In this document: positions 14,110 through 22,131 of the stretch, piece by piece
How positions within the stretch are numbered: position 1 is the stretch's first letter
Layout of the letters: each line of letters starts with the position of its first letter
Assembly (NCBI GenBank): GCA_964424125.1
Contig: CAYRHS010000021.1
Span: 1-26,388 of the forward strand
From: CAYRHS01 sp964424125
Lineage (GTDB): Bacteria > Actinomycetota > Acidimicrobiia > IMCC26256 > JAOSJL01
Reading direction: 5' to 3'
Length of the DNA stretch: 26,388 bases
Position numbers and translations under genes: made by a program
The notes under the pieces: generated by a model
Database searches by the model: none
What the model saw: the letters and a program-made list of their open reading frames with translations, nothing else
What the model was told of the DNA's origin: nothing

Positions 14110-15024
14110 TCACGCAGCAGGCAGGGCCCGGCGCAGGGCGGCGAGCGCCGCGGGCGCTCCGTCATCGAGTTCGCGCGCGGTGACGTGGACGACCACCCAT
14201 CCCGCCGCCGTCAGCCGGTTCCGGCGGGCAAGGTCGAGCTCGAACTTCCCGCGCCCTCCGTGCCAGCGATAGCTGTCGGCCTCGATAGCGATTCGGTGCT
14301 CCGGGTAAGCGGCGTCGACACGGGCGAGGAGGCGACCCCGAGCGCGGATCTCGTATTGGCAGGCGGGCTTCGGGAGCCCGGCGGTCCGGAGTGCTCGGAG
14401 GAGCCTGGTCTCGAGGCCGCTGGCCCCGAGCGGCTCGCCGAGGCGATCCTCGAGGAGTGCCGCCAGTACGGCGCCCCCGGCTCGGATCGTGCCTCCGAGG
14501 CGTTCGAGGCAGCGACCCAGCGTCCCCACGTCGACTCCCTCCCGCCGCAGCAGCTCGTCGACGGCCTCTTCGAGCGTCCGGGGCTCCAGTACGGCCGCCA
14601 GATCGACGACCGTGCGCACGGGCCGGGTGGTCACGAGCCCGTTCACCTCGGTGAGGTCCCGCTCGTCGAGGTGCTTCGACTCGTGCGCCACGACGCCGTC
14701 GTGTCGGGAGCGACGCCACCGCGGCCCCGTGATCTCCACCAGCTCCCGGTCACTGCCCGGCAGGTTCCAGATCGCGGCCGCGGAACGATGCGAGACCACG
14801 CCGCGCTCCCCGCCCGCCCAGCAGGCCGCGAGGAGCCGCTGCTCCCAGGTCTCGGGCGCGCCGGCCGGCCGGTACACGCCCTCGTGCACGCGGTGCCACA
14901 CGCCCGACCGCACCCGACGGGCGACCGCGGCCTTCGACAGAACCCGCAGCGCATCACGCCGGGCAATCAGGCCGTGGTGTCCGGCAGCAATCGCCCCGAG
15001 ATGCGCGTCCGCCCGTCCCGCCAT
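14110..15024 (-). CDS. AbiEi-like winged-helix / DUF559 nuclease-fold protein
   Basis: Two-part protein of about 304 aa, common as solitary copies in actinobacteria. The first ~80 residues form an AbiEi-antitoxin-type winged helix (LIARRDALRVLSKAAVARRV, then WHRVHEGVYRPAG). The C-terminal ~75 residues are a DUF559/Vsr-like restriction-endonuclease fold: RVDAAYPEHRIAIEADSYRWH supplies the acidic residues and AARRNRLTAAGW-like text (RRNRLTAAGWVVVHVT) supplies the last strand. No toxin partner such as AbiEii lies next to it, so calling it an antitoxin would go too far. The ATG at 15024 or a GTG at 15042 could be the start. Neither has a good Shine-Dalgarno. Real function unknown, with nucleic-acid binding or cleavage likely. 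Confidence 0.8.
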   Translation of the reverse strand: MAGRADAHLGAIAAGHHGLIARRDALRVLSKAAVARRVRSGVWHRVHEGVYRPAGAPETWEQRLLAACWAGGERGVVSHRSAAAIWNLPGSDRELVEITGPRWRRSRHDGVVAHESKHLDERDLTEVNGLVTTRPVRTVVDLAAVLEPRTLEEAVDELLRREGVDVGTLGRCLERLGGTIRAGGAVLAALLEDRLGEPLGASGLETRLLRALRTAGLPKPACQYEIRARGRLLARVDAAYPEHRIAIEADSYRWHGGRGKFELDLARRNRLTAAGWVVVHVTARELDDGAPAALAALRRALPAA

Positions 15025-15098
15025 GTCGGCACAGGACACCACCCGCCTGTGACAACCAACCCGAACGCGAAGCCGAGCAGCACGGGGAGGGGAGCGTC

Positions 15099-15119
15099 GC
15101 CTTCCGCCTTCCGCCTTCC
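15099..15119. repeat. Three tandem GCCTTCC copies
   Basis: Three perfect head-to-tail copies of a 7-mer lie between the DUF559 start and the M23 peptidase stop. This is probably slippage-prone simple sequence, and no other signal was seen in this 79-97 bp spacer. Confidence 0.6.
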
Positions 15120-15121
15120 CT

Positions 15122-16405
15122 CTACAGGTAGGCGAGCGGGTTGGTCGGCGTGCCGTTCACGCGGACCTCGAAGTGGAGGTGGCAGCCGGTCGAGTAGCCG
15201 GTGCTCCCGACGGAGCCGATGGTCTGGCCCGCCGAGACCGACTGGCCGGCGCCGACCGCGATTGCCGACTGGTGGCCGTAGAGCGTGGCGATACCGCCAC
15301 CGTGGTCGATGATCACGGCATTCCCGTAGCCACCCTCCCAGCCCGCGGCGATGACCACACCCGCGCCCGCAGCGTGGATCGGGGTGCCACAGCTCGCGCC
15401 GAAGTCGACGCCGGTGTGCAGCTTCGACACCCCGCTGATGGGGTGGACGCGATATCCGAACCCGCTCGTGATCGCCCCGGGAACGGGACGGAGGAACTGC
15501 CCGGAGCCGGAAGAGGTCCCGCCACCGCTCGCAGCACCGCCAGCACCGCCAGCACCGCCAGCACCGCCGCCCGCCGCATCGGACGACGCGACGGCTGCCG
15601 ACGCCTGCCGCGCCTGGATCAGCTGCGTGATCCGCTGGGACTCGGCCTCGAGGTCCGCCAGCTCCGCGGTGAACTCCTCCTTGCGGGAGCGGATGTCCGC
15701 GACGACGGCCTCCTCGGCCGCCTGCTTGTCGGCCACGTCCGCGACCGCGGCGGCCTGCTCGTCGCGCACCGCGCCGAGCTCGTTGCGTCGGGCTTCGAGC
15801 TCGTCTTGGAGCGCCTGCGCCTGGTCGCGCTGGACGCCCAGCTGGTCGCGCAACGCCGCGACCTCGTCGCGCCGGTCGACGTAGGCCTCGACCGTCGTTC
15901 GCCGACCGTCCGATACGTCCGCGAGGTACTGCGAGCCGGCGATGAGCTCCCGAACGTCGGTCGCGCCGCTCGCGACCGTGGCGAGGTCGACGTCACTCGA
16001 TCCCGAGTAGAGCTCGACGACCGCCGACTCGAACTTGGCCTGTGCCTCTGCGACCTTCCGCTCGGTCTCCTCGAGCTCGGCCTGGGCCGTGAAGTACGCG
16101 GCGGCGACCTGGTCGTAGTCCTCTTGCGCCTGCGCCACCGCGGCGCTCGCGTCGTCGACTTTCGCCTGCGCGTCCGCCAGTCGCCCCTCGGCCTCGGCCC
16201 GTTGGGACTGGACACCGGCGAGCTCGTCCAGCGCCGCCTGTTCCGCGGTCCCCGCCTCGCCGATCTGCTCCTGGAGCTGCGTGATCTGGGCGTCGTTCTT
16301 GTGCGGGTCGAGATCCTCCTGCGCGGTGCGCGGAGTGGCCGCGACGGGCGCCACCGTGAGCACGGTGAGGAGCGCAGCGCCGGCGGCGAGGAGCCGGGAT
16401 CGCAT
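15122..16405 (-). CDS. Coiled-coil M23 peptidase (EnvC/PcsB-like murein hydrolase)
   Basis: Exported cell-wall hydrolase or hydrolase activator of 427 aa. A signal peptide MRSRLLAAGAALLTVLTV... with cleavage near Ala23 comes first. Long coiled coils run over about 36-270, followed by a flexible Gly/Ala linker (279-296) and a LytM/M23 domain (about 303-427). The zinc ligands are intact: His330 and Asp334 in HTGVDF, His378 in YGH and His411 in HLHFE. The domain order and its place directly after ftsX match hydrolases gated by FtsEX (EnvC, PcsB, RipC). The frame continues to an ATG at 16426, but the 16405 ATG gives a normal signal peptide and has TACGCT 7 nt upstream. It is probably an active endopeptidase acting in daughter-cell separation. 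Confidence 0.9.
   Translation of the reverse strand: MRSRLLAAGAALLTVLTVAPVAATPRTAQEDLDPHKNDAQITQLQEQIGEAGTAEQAALDELAGVQSQRAEAEGRLADAQAKVDDASAAVAQAQEDYDQVAAAYFTAQAELEETERKVAEAQAKFESAVVELYSGSSDVDLATVASGATDVRELIAGSQYLADVSDGRRTTVEAYVDRRDEVAALRDQLGVQRDQAQALQDELEARRNELGAVRDEQAAAVADVADKQAAEEAVVADIRSRKEEFTAELADLEAESQRITQLIQARQASAAVASSDAAGGGAGGAGGAGGAASGGGTSSGSGQFLRPVPGAITSGFGYRVHPISGVSKLHTGVDFGASCGTPIHAAGAGVVIAAGWEGGYGNAVIIDHGGGIATLYGHQSAIAVGAGQSVSAGQTIGSVGSTGYSTGCHLHFEVRVNGTPTNPLAYL
15533..15568. repeat. Four tandem 9-bp repeats coding a Gly-Gly-Ala linker
   Basis: AGCACCGCC is repeated four times without change inside the M23 gene. It encodes the GGAGGAGGAGGA linker between the coiled coil and the catalytic domain. 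Copy number could vary by slippage without breaking the frame. Confidence 0.75.
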
Positions 16406-16412
16406 CAAGGAG

Positions 16413-16418
16413 AGCGTA
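16413..16418 (-). promoter_or_regulatory. -10-like TACGCT of the M23 gene
   Basis: TACGCT lies 7 nt before the ATG at 16405. It supports that start over the one at 16426 and suggests the gene has its own promoter, apart from ftsX, which ends 148 nt upstream. Confidence 0.35.
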
Positions 16419-16553
16419 AAGAACATGCGTCACTCTGGCAACAGGAGTATCAGGGGAACTATCGGCTCGCAGGCGGGAATCCTGAACCGTGCGCCGGGAG
16501 CCGGCCAACCGACCACGCAGCGTCACGAGCCGGCGGCTGCACCCCGGTGGCCG

Positions 16554-17441
16554 CTACACGCTCAGGTACCGCCGGAGGCCGAGCCAGGCCCCGCTCACGC
16601 CCACCACGGCCCCGATGACCAGGCAGAGGATGCCGATGCTGATCGCGTCGCTCTGCGTGGCGATGAAGCCCCGGAGCAGCTCGGGACGATTGCTGGGGTC
16701 ACCGCCGAAGAGCACCCGTTGGACCACGTAGATGCCCGCGAACGCGATCCCGGCGCCGACGGCGCCCTGGACCATCCCCTCGGCCACGAAGGGCACGCGC
16801 ACGAACCAGTTCGACGCCCCGACGAGCTTCATGACCTCGATCTCGCGACGCCGCGCGAAGGTGGCCAACCTGATCGTGTTGACGATGAGGAAGAGCGACG
16901 CCGCGAGCAGCGCGATCGTCAGGCCGATGACCCAGTTCCGCAGCTGGTTCGTGGCGCTCAGGACGTTTTCGACCTGTTCCTGAGCGGTCTCGATGCTTCC
17001 CACGCCGGGGCTGCCCTCGTAGCGAGCCACGATGTCCTCGGTGAACTCGGGATCGGTCGGCACCACGCGAAACGACGACGGAAGGTCCTCCGGCCGGATG
17101 CTCTCGCGGAGGTCGGGCTCGTCGACGAAGATCCGTTGGAACTCGTTGAACGCGTCCTCCTGGTCGAGGAAGCGGACGCTCTCGACGTCGGGATCCTCGT
17201 CCAACGCGGCGCGAACCTCCCCGATCTGCTGCTCGGTCGCGTCAACCTGCATGAAGATCTCGAACTCGACGCCGCCCTTCCAGCGCGCGGTACCACGGTC
17301 GACCGCGTCGGAGACGAGGAGGATCGAGCCGAACAGGAGCAACGAGACGGCGACGGTCAGGATCCCCGCCAACGTCATCAAGATGTTGCGGCGGAGCGAG
17401 ATCAGGGTCTCGCGACCAAAGTATCCGGCACGGAAAGCCAT
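16554..17441 (-). CDS. ftsX: Cell division protein FtsX
   Basis: Membrane subunit of the FtsEX complex, 295 aa. It has the family layout: cytoplasmic N-terminus, membrane segment 1 (about 20-43), a large outer loop (about 44-168) that contacts the hydrolase, then segments 2 (169-193), 3 (219-243) and 4 (268-288). The cytoplasmic stretch RRREIEVMKLVGASNWFVRVPFVAEGM (198-224) is the signature of this permease family. AGGAG lies 9 nt before the ATG and overlaps the ftsE stop, so the two are co-translated. The partner hydrolase is probably the M23 protein encoded next. Confidence 0.95.
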   Translation of the reverse strand: MAFRAGYFGRETLISLRRNILMTLAGILTVAVSLLLFGSILLVSDAVDRGTARWKGGVEFEIFMQVDATEQQIGEVRAALDEDPDVESVRFLDQEDAFNEFQRIFVDEPDLRESIRPEDLPSSFRVVPTDPEFTEDIVARYEGSPGVGSIETAQEQVENVLSATNQLRNWVIGLTIALLAASLFLIVNTIRLATFARRREIEVMKLVGASNWFVRVPFVAEGMVQGAVGAGIAFAGIYVVQRVLFGGDPSNRPELLRGFIATQSDAISIGILCLVIGAVVGVSGAWLGLRRYLSV

Positions 17442-17453
17442 TGGTGAGCGCTC

Positions 17454-18140
17454 CTACGCGCTGACGCCGTAGACGCCCCGCGCCTGGTCGCGGACCATGG
17501 CGCCTCGGTCGAGCTCAACGACGCGACGTCGCATCGCGTCGACGATGCGTTGGTCGTGCGTCGCCATCACGACGGTGGTTCCCGTCTTGTTGATCCGATC
17601 GAGCAGGCGCATGATCCCGACGGTGGTCGTCGGGTCGAGGTTTCCGCTGGGCTCGTCGGCGAGGAGGATCAGCGGGCGGTTCACGAACGCGCGCGCGATG
17701 GAGACGCGCTGCTGCTCACCGCCCGACAGCTCGTGAGGGAAGTTCTCCGACTTGGTGGCCAACCCGACGAGGTCGAGGATCTGCGGCACCTGGTTGTGGA
17801 TGACGTTGCTGGGCCGGCCGATCACCTCCAGGGCGAAGGCCACGTTCTCGTAGACCGTCTTGTTCGTCAGCAGCTTGTAGTCCTGGAACACGCAACCGAT
17901 GTTGCGGCGGAGGTGCGGGATCTTCCAGCGAGAGAGCTTCGTGATGTCGCGACCGGCCACGACGATGGTGCCCTCGCTCGGCATCTCCTCGCGCAGCAAC
18001 AGCCGCAAGAAGGTGGACTTGCCGGAACCGGACGGGCCCACGAGGAAGACGAACTCGCCCTTCGCGATCTCGAGCGTGATGTTGCGAAGCGCCAGAACGT
18101 CGCCCTTGTAGATCTTGGTGACGTTCTCGTAGGTGATCAT
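17454..18140 (-). CDS. ftsE: Cell division ATP-binding protein FtsE
   Basis: ABC-type ATPase of 228 aa that drives FtsX. Walker A GPSGSGKST (35-43), the Q-loop in VFQDYKLL (84-91), the signature LSGGEQQR (138-145), Walker B LILLADE (157-163) and the switch histidine in ATHD are all present. IGCVFQDYKLLTNKTVYENV is typical of FtsE rather than other ABC proteins. The gene is 12 nt upstream of ftsX. A TACCCT hexamer 11 nt before its ATG (18152-18157) and a strong hairpin further upstream suggest it can be transcribed apart from prfB. Confidence 0.96.
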   Translation of the reverse strand: MITYENVTKIYKGDVLALRNITLEIAKGEFVFLVGPSGSGKSTFLRLLLREEMPSEGTIVVAGRDITKLSRWKIPHLRRNIGCVFQDYKLLTNKTVYENVAFALEVIGRPSNVIHNQVPQILDLVGLATKSENFPHELSGGEQQRVSIARAFVNRPLILLADEPSGNLDPTTTVGIMRLLDRINKTGTTVVMATHDQRIVDAMRRRVVELDRGAMVRDQARGVYGVSA

Positions 18141-18189
18141 CGGTCCGGAGGAGGGTACTACGCGCTCCTGAGCCCGCTCGACGCGGCCG

Positions 18190-18216
18190 GGTCGGGCGGG
18201 GGTGTGCCGCCCGACC
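18190..18216 (-). terminator. Strong hairpin between prfB and ftsE
   Basis: GGTCGGGCGG (18190-18199) and CCGCCCGACC (18207-18216) make a perfect 10-bp stem with a 7-nt loop, 6 nt after the prfB stop. No T-run follows. It probably ends or weakens secA-prfB transcription before ftsE. Confidence 0.5.
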
Positions 18217-18222
18217 GAAGCG

Positions 18223-19350
18223 TTATGTCGCCGCCGATGCCTGGCGACGGCGCCATTGGAGCCCCGCTTCGATGAACCCGTCGAGGTCGCCGTCGAGGAC
18301 CGCCTGGACGTTCCCCGTCTCGTGAATGGGCCGATCGTCGATCTTGCGCTCGTCCTTCACGAGCTGGTATGGCGCGAGGACGTAGGAGCGGAGCTGACTA
18401 CCCCACGCGACGTCCTTCTTCTCGCCCGCGAGCTCGACGAGCTCCCGCGCGCGCTCCTCGCGAGTGCGCTCCGCCAGACGTGCCGCCAGGATCTGCATCG
18501 CGCGCGCCCGGTTCTGGATCTGCGACCGCTCGTTCTGGCACGACACGACGACGCCGGTCGGGAGGTGCGTGATCCGCACCGCCGAGTCGGTCACGTTCAC
18601 GTGCTGTCCGCCCGCTCCCGATGACCGGTAGGTGTCGATGCGCAGATCGTTCGGATCGATCTCGGGCGTTTCGGCCTCGTCCAATGCAGGCACGGCGTCG
18701 AACGAGGCGAATGCGGTGTGCCGACGCGACTGGGAGTCGAAGGGCGAGATTCGCACGAGGCGATGCACGCCACGCTCGCAACTCAGCAGCCCATATGCAT
18801 AGCGGCCCTTCACCGTGAAGATCGCCGACGAGATCCCCGCCTCCTCCCCCTCCTGGACCGAGTCCATCTCGACGCCGAACCCGCGTCGTTCAGCCCAGCG
18901 CACGAACATGCGGAGCATCATCTCCGCCCAGTCCTGCGCGTCGGTCCCCCCCGCGCCCGAATGCACCTCGCAGATCGCGTCCCGCTCGTCGTGTTCGCCC
19001 GTGAACAGCGCCCGGAGCTCCAGCTCGTCGAGCTTCGAGCCGAGCGCCTCGACTCCATCGGCGATCTCGGGCTCGACCGAGGCGTCGGCCTCTTCGCGAC
19101 TCAGCTCGAAGAGCGTGTCGAGGTCGTCGAGGTGCTCCTCGAGCCAGGCGACGAGCTCGACGTCCTCGCGCACACGCGCGAGCTCCGTCGTCACCACCCG
19201 GGCCGCAGCCGGATCGTCCCAGAGGTCGGCTCGGCTGGCCTCCCGTTCGAGCTCGTCGAGCCGCGTACGGGCCTCCTCGACACGCAGGTAGGCGCGAGCG
19301 TCCTCCACACGGCGACGGAGCGCGAGGAGATCGTCGGTGAAGTCCCGCAT
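18223..19350 (-). CDS. prfB: Peptide chain release factor 2
   Basis: RF2, 375 aa, which ends translation at UGA and UAA. The codon-recognition tripeptide SPF is at 202-204 (RISPFDSQSRR), and the peptidyl-transferase motif GAGGQ at 245-249 carries the methylated Gln249. The coiled N-terminal domain spans about 1-115. The reading frame is continuous: at the point where many bacteria have the programmed +1 frameshift (after a GYL-like sequence near codon 25), this gene reads ARAYLRVEEA with no in-frame stop, so the autoregulatory frameshift is absent. It follows secA by 12 nt with no strong Shine-Dalgarno and is probably coupled to it. Confidence 0.96.
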   Translation of the reverse strand: MRDFTDDLLALRRRVEDARAYLRVEEARTRLDELEREASRADLWDDPAAARVVTTELARVREDVELVAWLEEHLDDLDTLFELSREEADASVEPEIADGVEALGSKLDELELRALFTGEHDERDAICEVHSGAGGTDAQDWAEMMLRMFVRWAERRGFGVEMDSVQEGEEAGISSAIFTVKGRYAYGLLSCERGVHRLVRISPFDSQSRRHTAFASFDAVPALDEAETPEIDPNDLRIDTYRSSGAGGQHVNVTDSAVRITHLPTGVVVSCQNERSQIQNRARAMQILAARLAERTREERARELVELAGEKKDVAWGSQLRSYVLAPYQLVKDERKIDDRPIHETGNVQAVLDGDLDGFIEAGLQWRRRQASAAT

Positions 19351-19362
19351 CCGGCCGAACGC

Positions 19363-22131
19363 TCAGCGGCCGTGGCAGTGCTTGTACTTGCGGCCGCTCC
19401 CGCAATGGCAGGGATCGTTGCGCCCCGGGGTCTTCTCCGCCTTCACCGGCATGCTCGGCGCCGAGGGGCGGTTCGGCTGGGGCCGCTCGGCCACCGCCGT
19501 GGCGGGAGCGGCCACGGGGGCGGCAGCCGCGGTACCGCCGTCGCCCCCGGCACCGTCCCCTGCGGCAGCCGCGCGCAGGCCCTGCGAACCCTGGACCGGG
19601 CTCTCGGCCGCGCTGTACTGCAGGCCCCGCTCCGGCTCGGCCGCCGGCTTCTCCTCGACGACCTTCAGGTGGAAGACGTAGCGGACGAAGTCGTCCTCGA
19701 TGCCGGCCATCATCGCCTCGAACATGTCGAAGCCCTCGCGCTGCCATTCCGAGAGCGGATCGCGTTGGCCCATCGCGCGGAGGTTGATGCCGCCCTGGAG
19801 GTAGTCCATCTCGTAGAGGTGCTCGCGCCAGTGCTGGTCGATGACCGACAGGAGCACTCGACGTTCGATCTCGCGCAGCTTGTTTGCGCCGATCTTCTGC
19901 TCCTTGGCCTCGTACTGCTCGAGCGCGTCGTCCAGCAACAGGTCCTCGAGCTCCTCAGGCGACTCCGCCTCCCGCATCTGTTCGAGCGTCACCTCGGTCG
20001 GGAACGCCACCCGAACCTGTGTCTGCAGCTCTTCGAGATCCCAGTCCTCGGGCTCCTCTTCGACGCAGAACGTCCCGACCGCGCGTCCGATCGCCCCCTG
20101 GATCGCGGCGAGCGACTCCTCGCGCAGGTCGCCGCCGTCGAGGATCTGCTGGCGGCGCTGGTAGATGACCCTGCGCTGCTCGTTCATCACCTCGTCGTAC
20201 TTGAGGACGTTCTTGCGGATCTCGAAGTTGCGATCCTCGACGGTCCCCTGCGCGCGTTCGATGGCCTTGGTGACCATGCGGGACTCGAGCGGGACGTCCT
20301 CGTCGAAGCCCTTGCCCATCACCCAGTTCATCGCCCCGGTCGCGAAGAGGCGCATCAGTTCGTCTTCGAGCGAGAGGTAGAACCGACTCTCTCCCGGGTC
20401 GCCCTGGCGCCCCGAGCGCCCACGGAGCTGGTTGTCGATCCGCCGGCTCTCGTGACGCTCCGTGCCGATGACGTAGAGCCCGCCGACCTCGCGCACCTTC
20501 TCGCCGTCCCGGCTGCACTGCTCCCGGGCGGCCTCGAGCAAACGCTCGTACTTCGCAGGCTCCTCGTCGGGCGTCGTTCCCTCGCGCTGGAGCTCCTCCT
20601 TGGCCAATCCTTCGGGATAGCCGCCGAGGAGAATGTCGACGCCGCGACCCGCCATGTTCGTCGCGACCGTGACCGCGTGGGGCTGGCCGGCCTGGGCGAC
20701 GATCGTCGCCTCCCGGAAGTGCTGCTTGGCGTTCAGGACCTCGTGCTCGATGCCCCGCTGGTCCAGGAGCTTGCCGAGGCGTTCGGACTTCTCCACCGAG
20801 ATCGTGCCCACGAGCACCGGCTGTCCGGCCTTGTAGCGCTCGGCGATGTCGTCGGCGACGGCGCGGAACTTGGCGCTCTCGGTCTGGTAGATGAGGTCGG
20901 CCTCGTCGGCGCGCGCCAGCGGCCGGTGCGTCGGGATGGACACCACCTCAAGGTCGTACGTGTGGGCGAACTCGCCGGCCTCGGTGTACGCGGTCCCGGT
21001 CATGCCGGCGAGCTTCTCGTAGAGGCGGAAGTAGTTCTGGAGCGTGATCGTCGCGAGCGTCTGGTTCTCTTCCTTGATGCGGACACCCTCTTTGGCCTCG
21101 ACGGCCTGGTGGAGACCCTCGCTCCAACGTCGGCCCTCGAGGATCCGGCCGGTGAACTCGTCGACGATCTTCACCTCGCCGCTCTGCACGATGTAGTCGG
21201 TGTCGCGCTTGAAGAGCTCTTTGGCCCGCAGTGCAGCCTGGACCTGGTGGACGAAGTTCTGGTTGAAGTGCTCGAAGAGATTCTCGACGCCCAAGGCCTC
21301 CTCGACGCGGGCGATCCCCTCCTCGGTGGGCACGACCGTGCGCTTCGCCTCGTCGACCTCGTAGTCCCGGTCGCGCTGGAGTGGCCGCACGATCTTGGCG
21401 AACTGCACGTAGAGCTCGTAGTTCTTCTCCGCCCGGCCCGAGATGATCAGCGGCGTTCGTGCCTCGTCCACGAGGATCGAGTCGACCTCGTCCACGATGG
21501 CGTAGTGATGTCCCCGCTGGACCTGCGCCGCCCGGGAGACGGCCATGTTGTCCCGCAGGTAGTCGAAGCCGAACTCGTTGTTGGTCCCGTAGGTGATGTC
21601 GGCCGCATAGGCCTTCCGCTTCTCCGCCGGGTCGTGGTTGCCGGGAACGACGACCCCTACGTCCAGGCCGAGGAAGCGGTAGATCTGGCCCATCCAGTCC
21701 GCGTCGCGCGTCGCGAGGTAGTCGTTCACCGTGACGATGTGCACGCCTCGCCTCGCGAGCGCGTTGAGATAGACGGGCATCGTGGAAACGAGGGTCTTGC
21801 CCTCGCCGGTCTTCATCTCGGCGACCCAGCCGAAGTGGAGCGCGGCCGCGCCCATGACCTGCACGTCGAAGTGACGCTGACCCAGCGTGCGGCGCGCGGC
21901 CTCGCGGACGACCGCGAACGCCTCGGGCATGAGCTCGTCGAGGGCGTCGTCGAGCCGATCGTCATCCACGCCGTCGAGGCGACCGCGGAACTCGTCCGTC
22001 AGCGCGCGCAGCTCGGCGTCCGAACGCTGCTCCATCTCGGGCTCGAGGGCGTTGACCTCGGGCACGACGCGCTCGACGGCCTTGAGCTTCCGCCCCTCGC
22101 CGACCCGCAATAGCTTGTTGAACACACCCAT
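19363..22131 (-). CDS. secA: Preprotein translocase ATPase SecA
   Basis: Motor of the Sec export pathway, 922 aa. Nucleotide-binding domain 1 has Walker A MKTGEGKT (106-113) and the DEVD box (214-217) followed by SILVDEARTPLIISG. The preprotein-binding insert, the second motor domain (TNMAGRGVDI, then QLRGRSGRQGDPGESRFYLS) and the helical scaffold and wing domains follow. After a low-complexity Ala/Pro/Gly linker, the end carries the SecB/ribosome-binding zinc motif CHCGSGRKYKHCH. The sequence is complete and typical of SecA1. A TAGACT hexamer lies 10 nt before the ATG and a GGAG sits 6 nt before it, so the leader is very short. It heads a secA-prfB unit. Confidence 0.98.
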   Translation of the reverse strand: MGVFNKLLRVGEGRKLKAVERVVPEVNALEPEMEQRSDAELRALTDEFRGRLDGVDDDRLDDALDELMPEAFAVVREAARRTLGQRHFDVQVMGAAALHFGWVAEMKTGEGKTLVSTMPVYLNALARRGVHIVTVNDYLATRDADWMGQIYRFLGLDVGVVVPGNHDPAEKRKAYAADITYGTNNEFGFDYLRDNMAVSRAAQVQRGHHYAIVDEVDSILVDEARTPLIISGRAEKNYELYVQFAKIVRPLQRDRDYEVDEAKRTVVPTEEGIARVEEALGVENLFEHFNQNFVHQVQAALRAKELFKRDTDYIVQSGEVKIVDEFTGRILEGRRWSEGLHQAVEAKEGVRIKEENQTLATITLQNYFRLYEKLAGMTGTAYTEAGEFAHTYDLEVVSIPTHRPLARADEADLIYQTESAKFRAVADDIAERYKAGQPVLVGTISVEKSERLGKLLDQRGIEHEVLNAKQHFREATIVAQAGQPHAVTVATNMAGRGVDILLGGYPEGLAKEELQREGTTPDEEPAKYERLLEAAREQCSRDGEKVREVGGLYVIGTERHESRRIDNQLRGRSGRQGDPGESRFYLSLEDELMRLFATGAMNWVMGKGFDEDVPLESRMVTKAIERAQGTVEDRNFEIRKNVLKYDEVMNEQRRVIYQRRQQILDGGDLREESLAAIQGAIGRAVGTFCVEEEPEDWDLEELQTQVRVAFPTEVTLEQMREAESPEELEDLLLDDALEQYEAKEQKIGANKLREIERRVLLSVIDQHWREHLYEMDYLQGGINLRAMGQRDPLSEWQREGFDMFEAMMAGIEDDFVRYVFHLKVVEEKPAAEPERGLQYSAAESPVQGSQGLRAAAAGDGAGGDGGTAAAAPVAAPATAVAERPQPNRPSAPSMPVKAEKTPGRNDPCHCGSGRKYKHCHGR

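Noticed and set aside
14110..15024. Toxin-antitoxin system
   Set aside because: The AbiEi-like domain is present, but no AbiEii-type toxin lies next to it, so a TA pair is not supported.
13760..15312. Open frames crossing the N run
   Set aside because: They contain undetermined residues and are antisense or out of frame to the peroxiredoxin and DUF559 genes.
18718..22113. 1131-codon open frame on the plus strand
   Set aside because: It lies antisense to prfB and secA, is rich in Arg, His, Leu, Asp and Val in the way reversed GC-rich codons are, and has no domain pattern. The minus-strand genes are certain.
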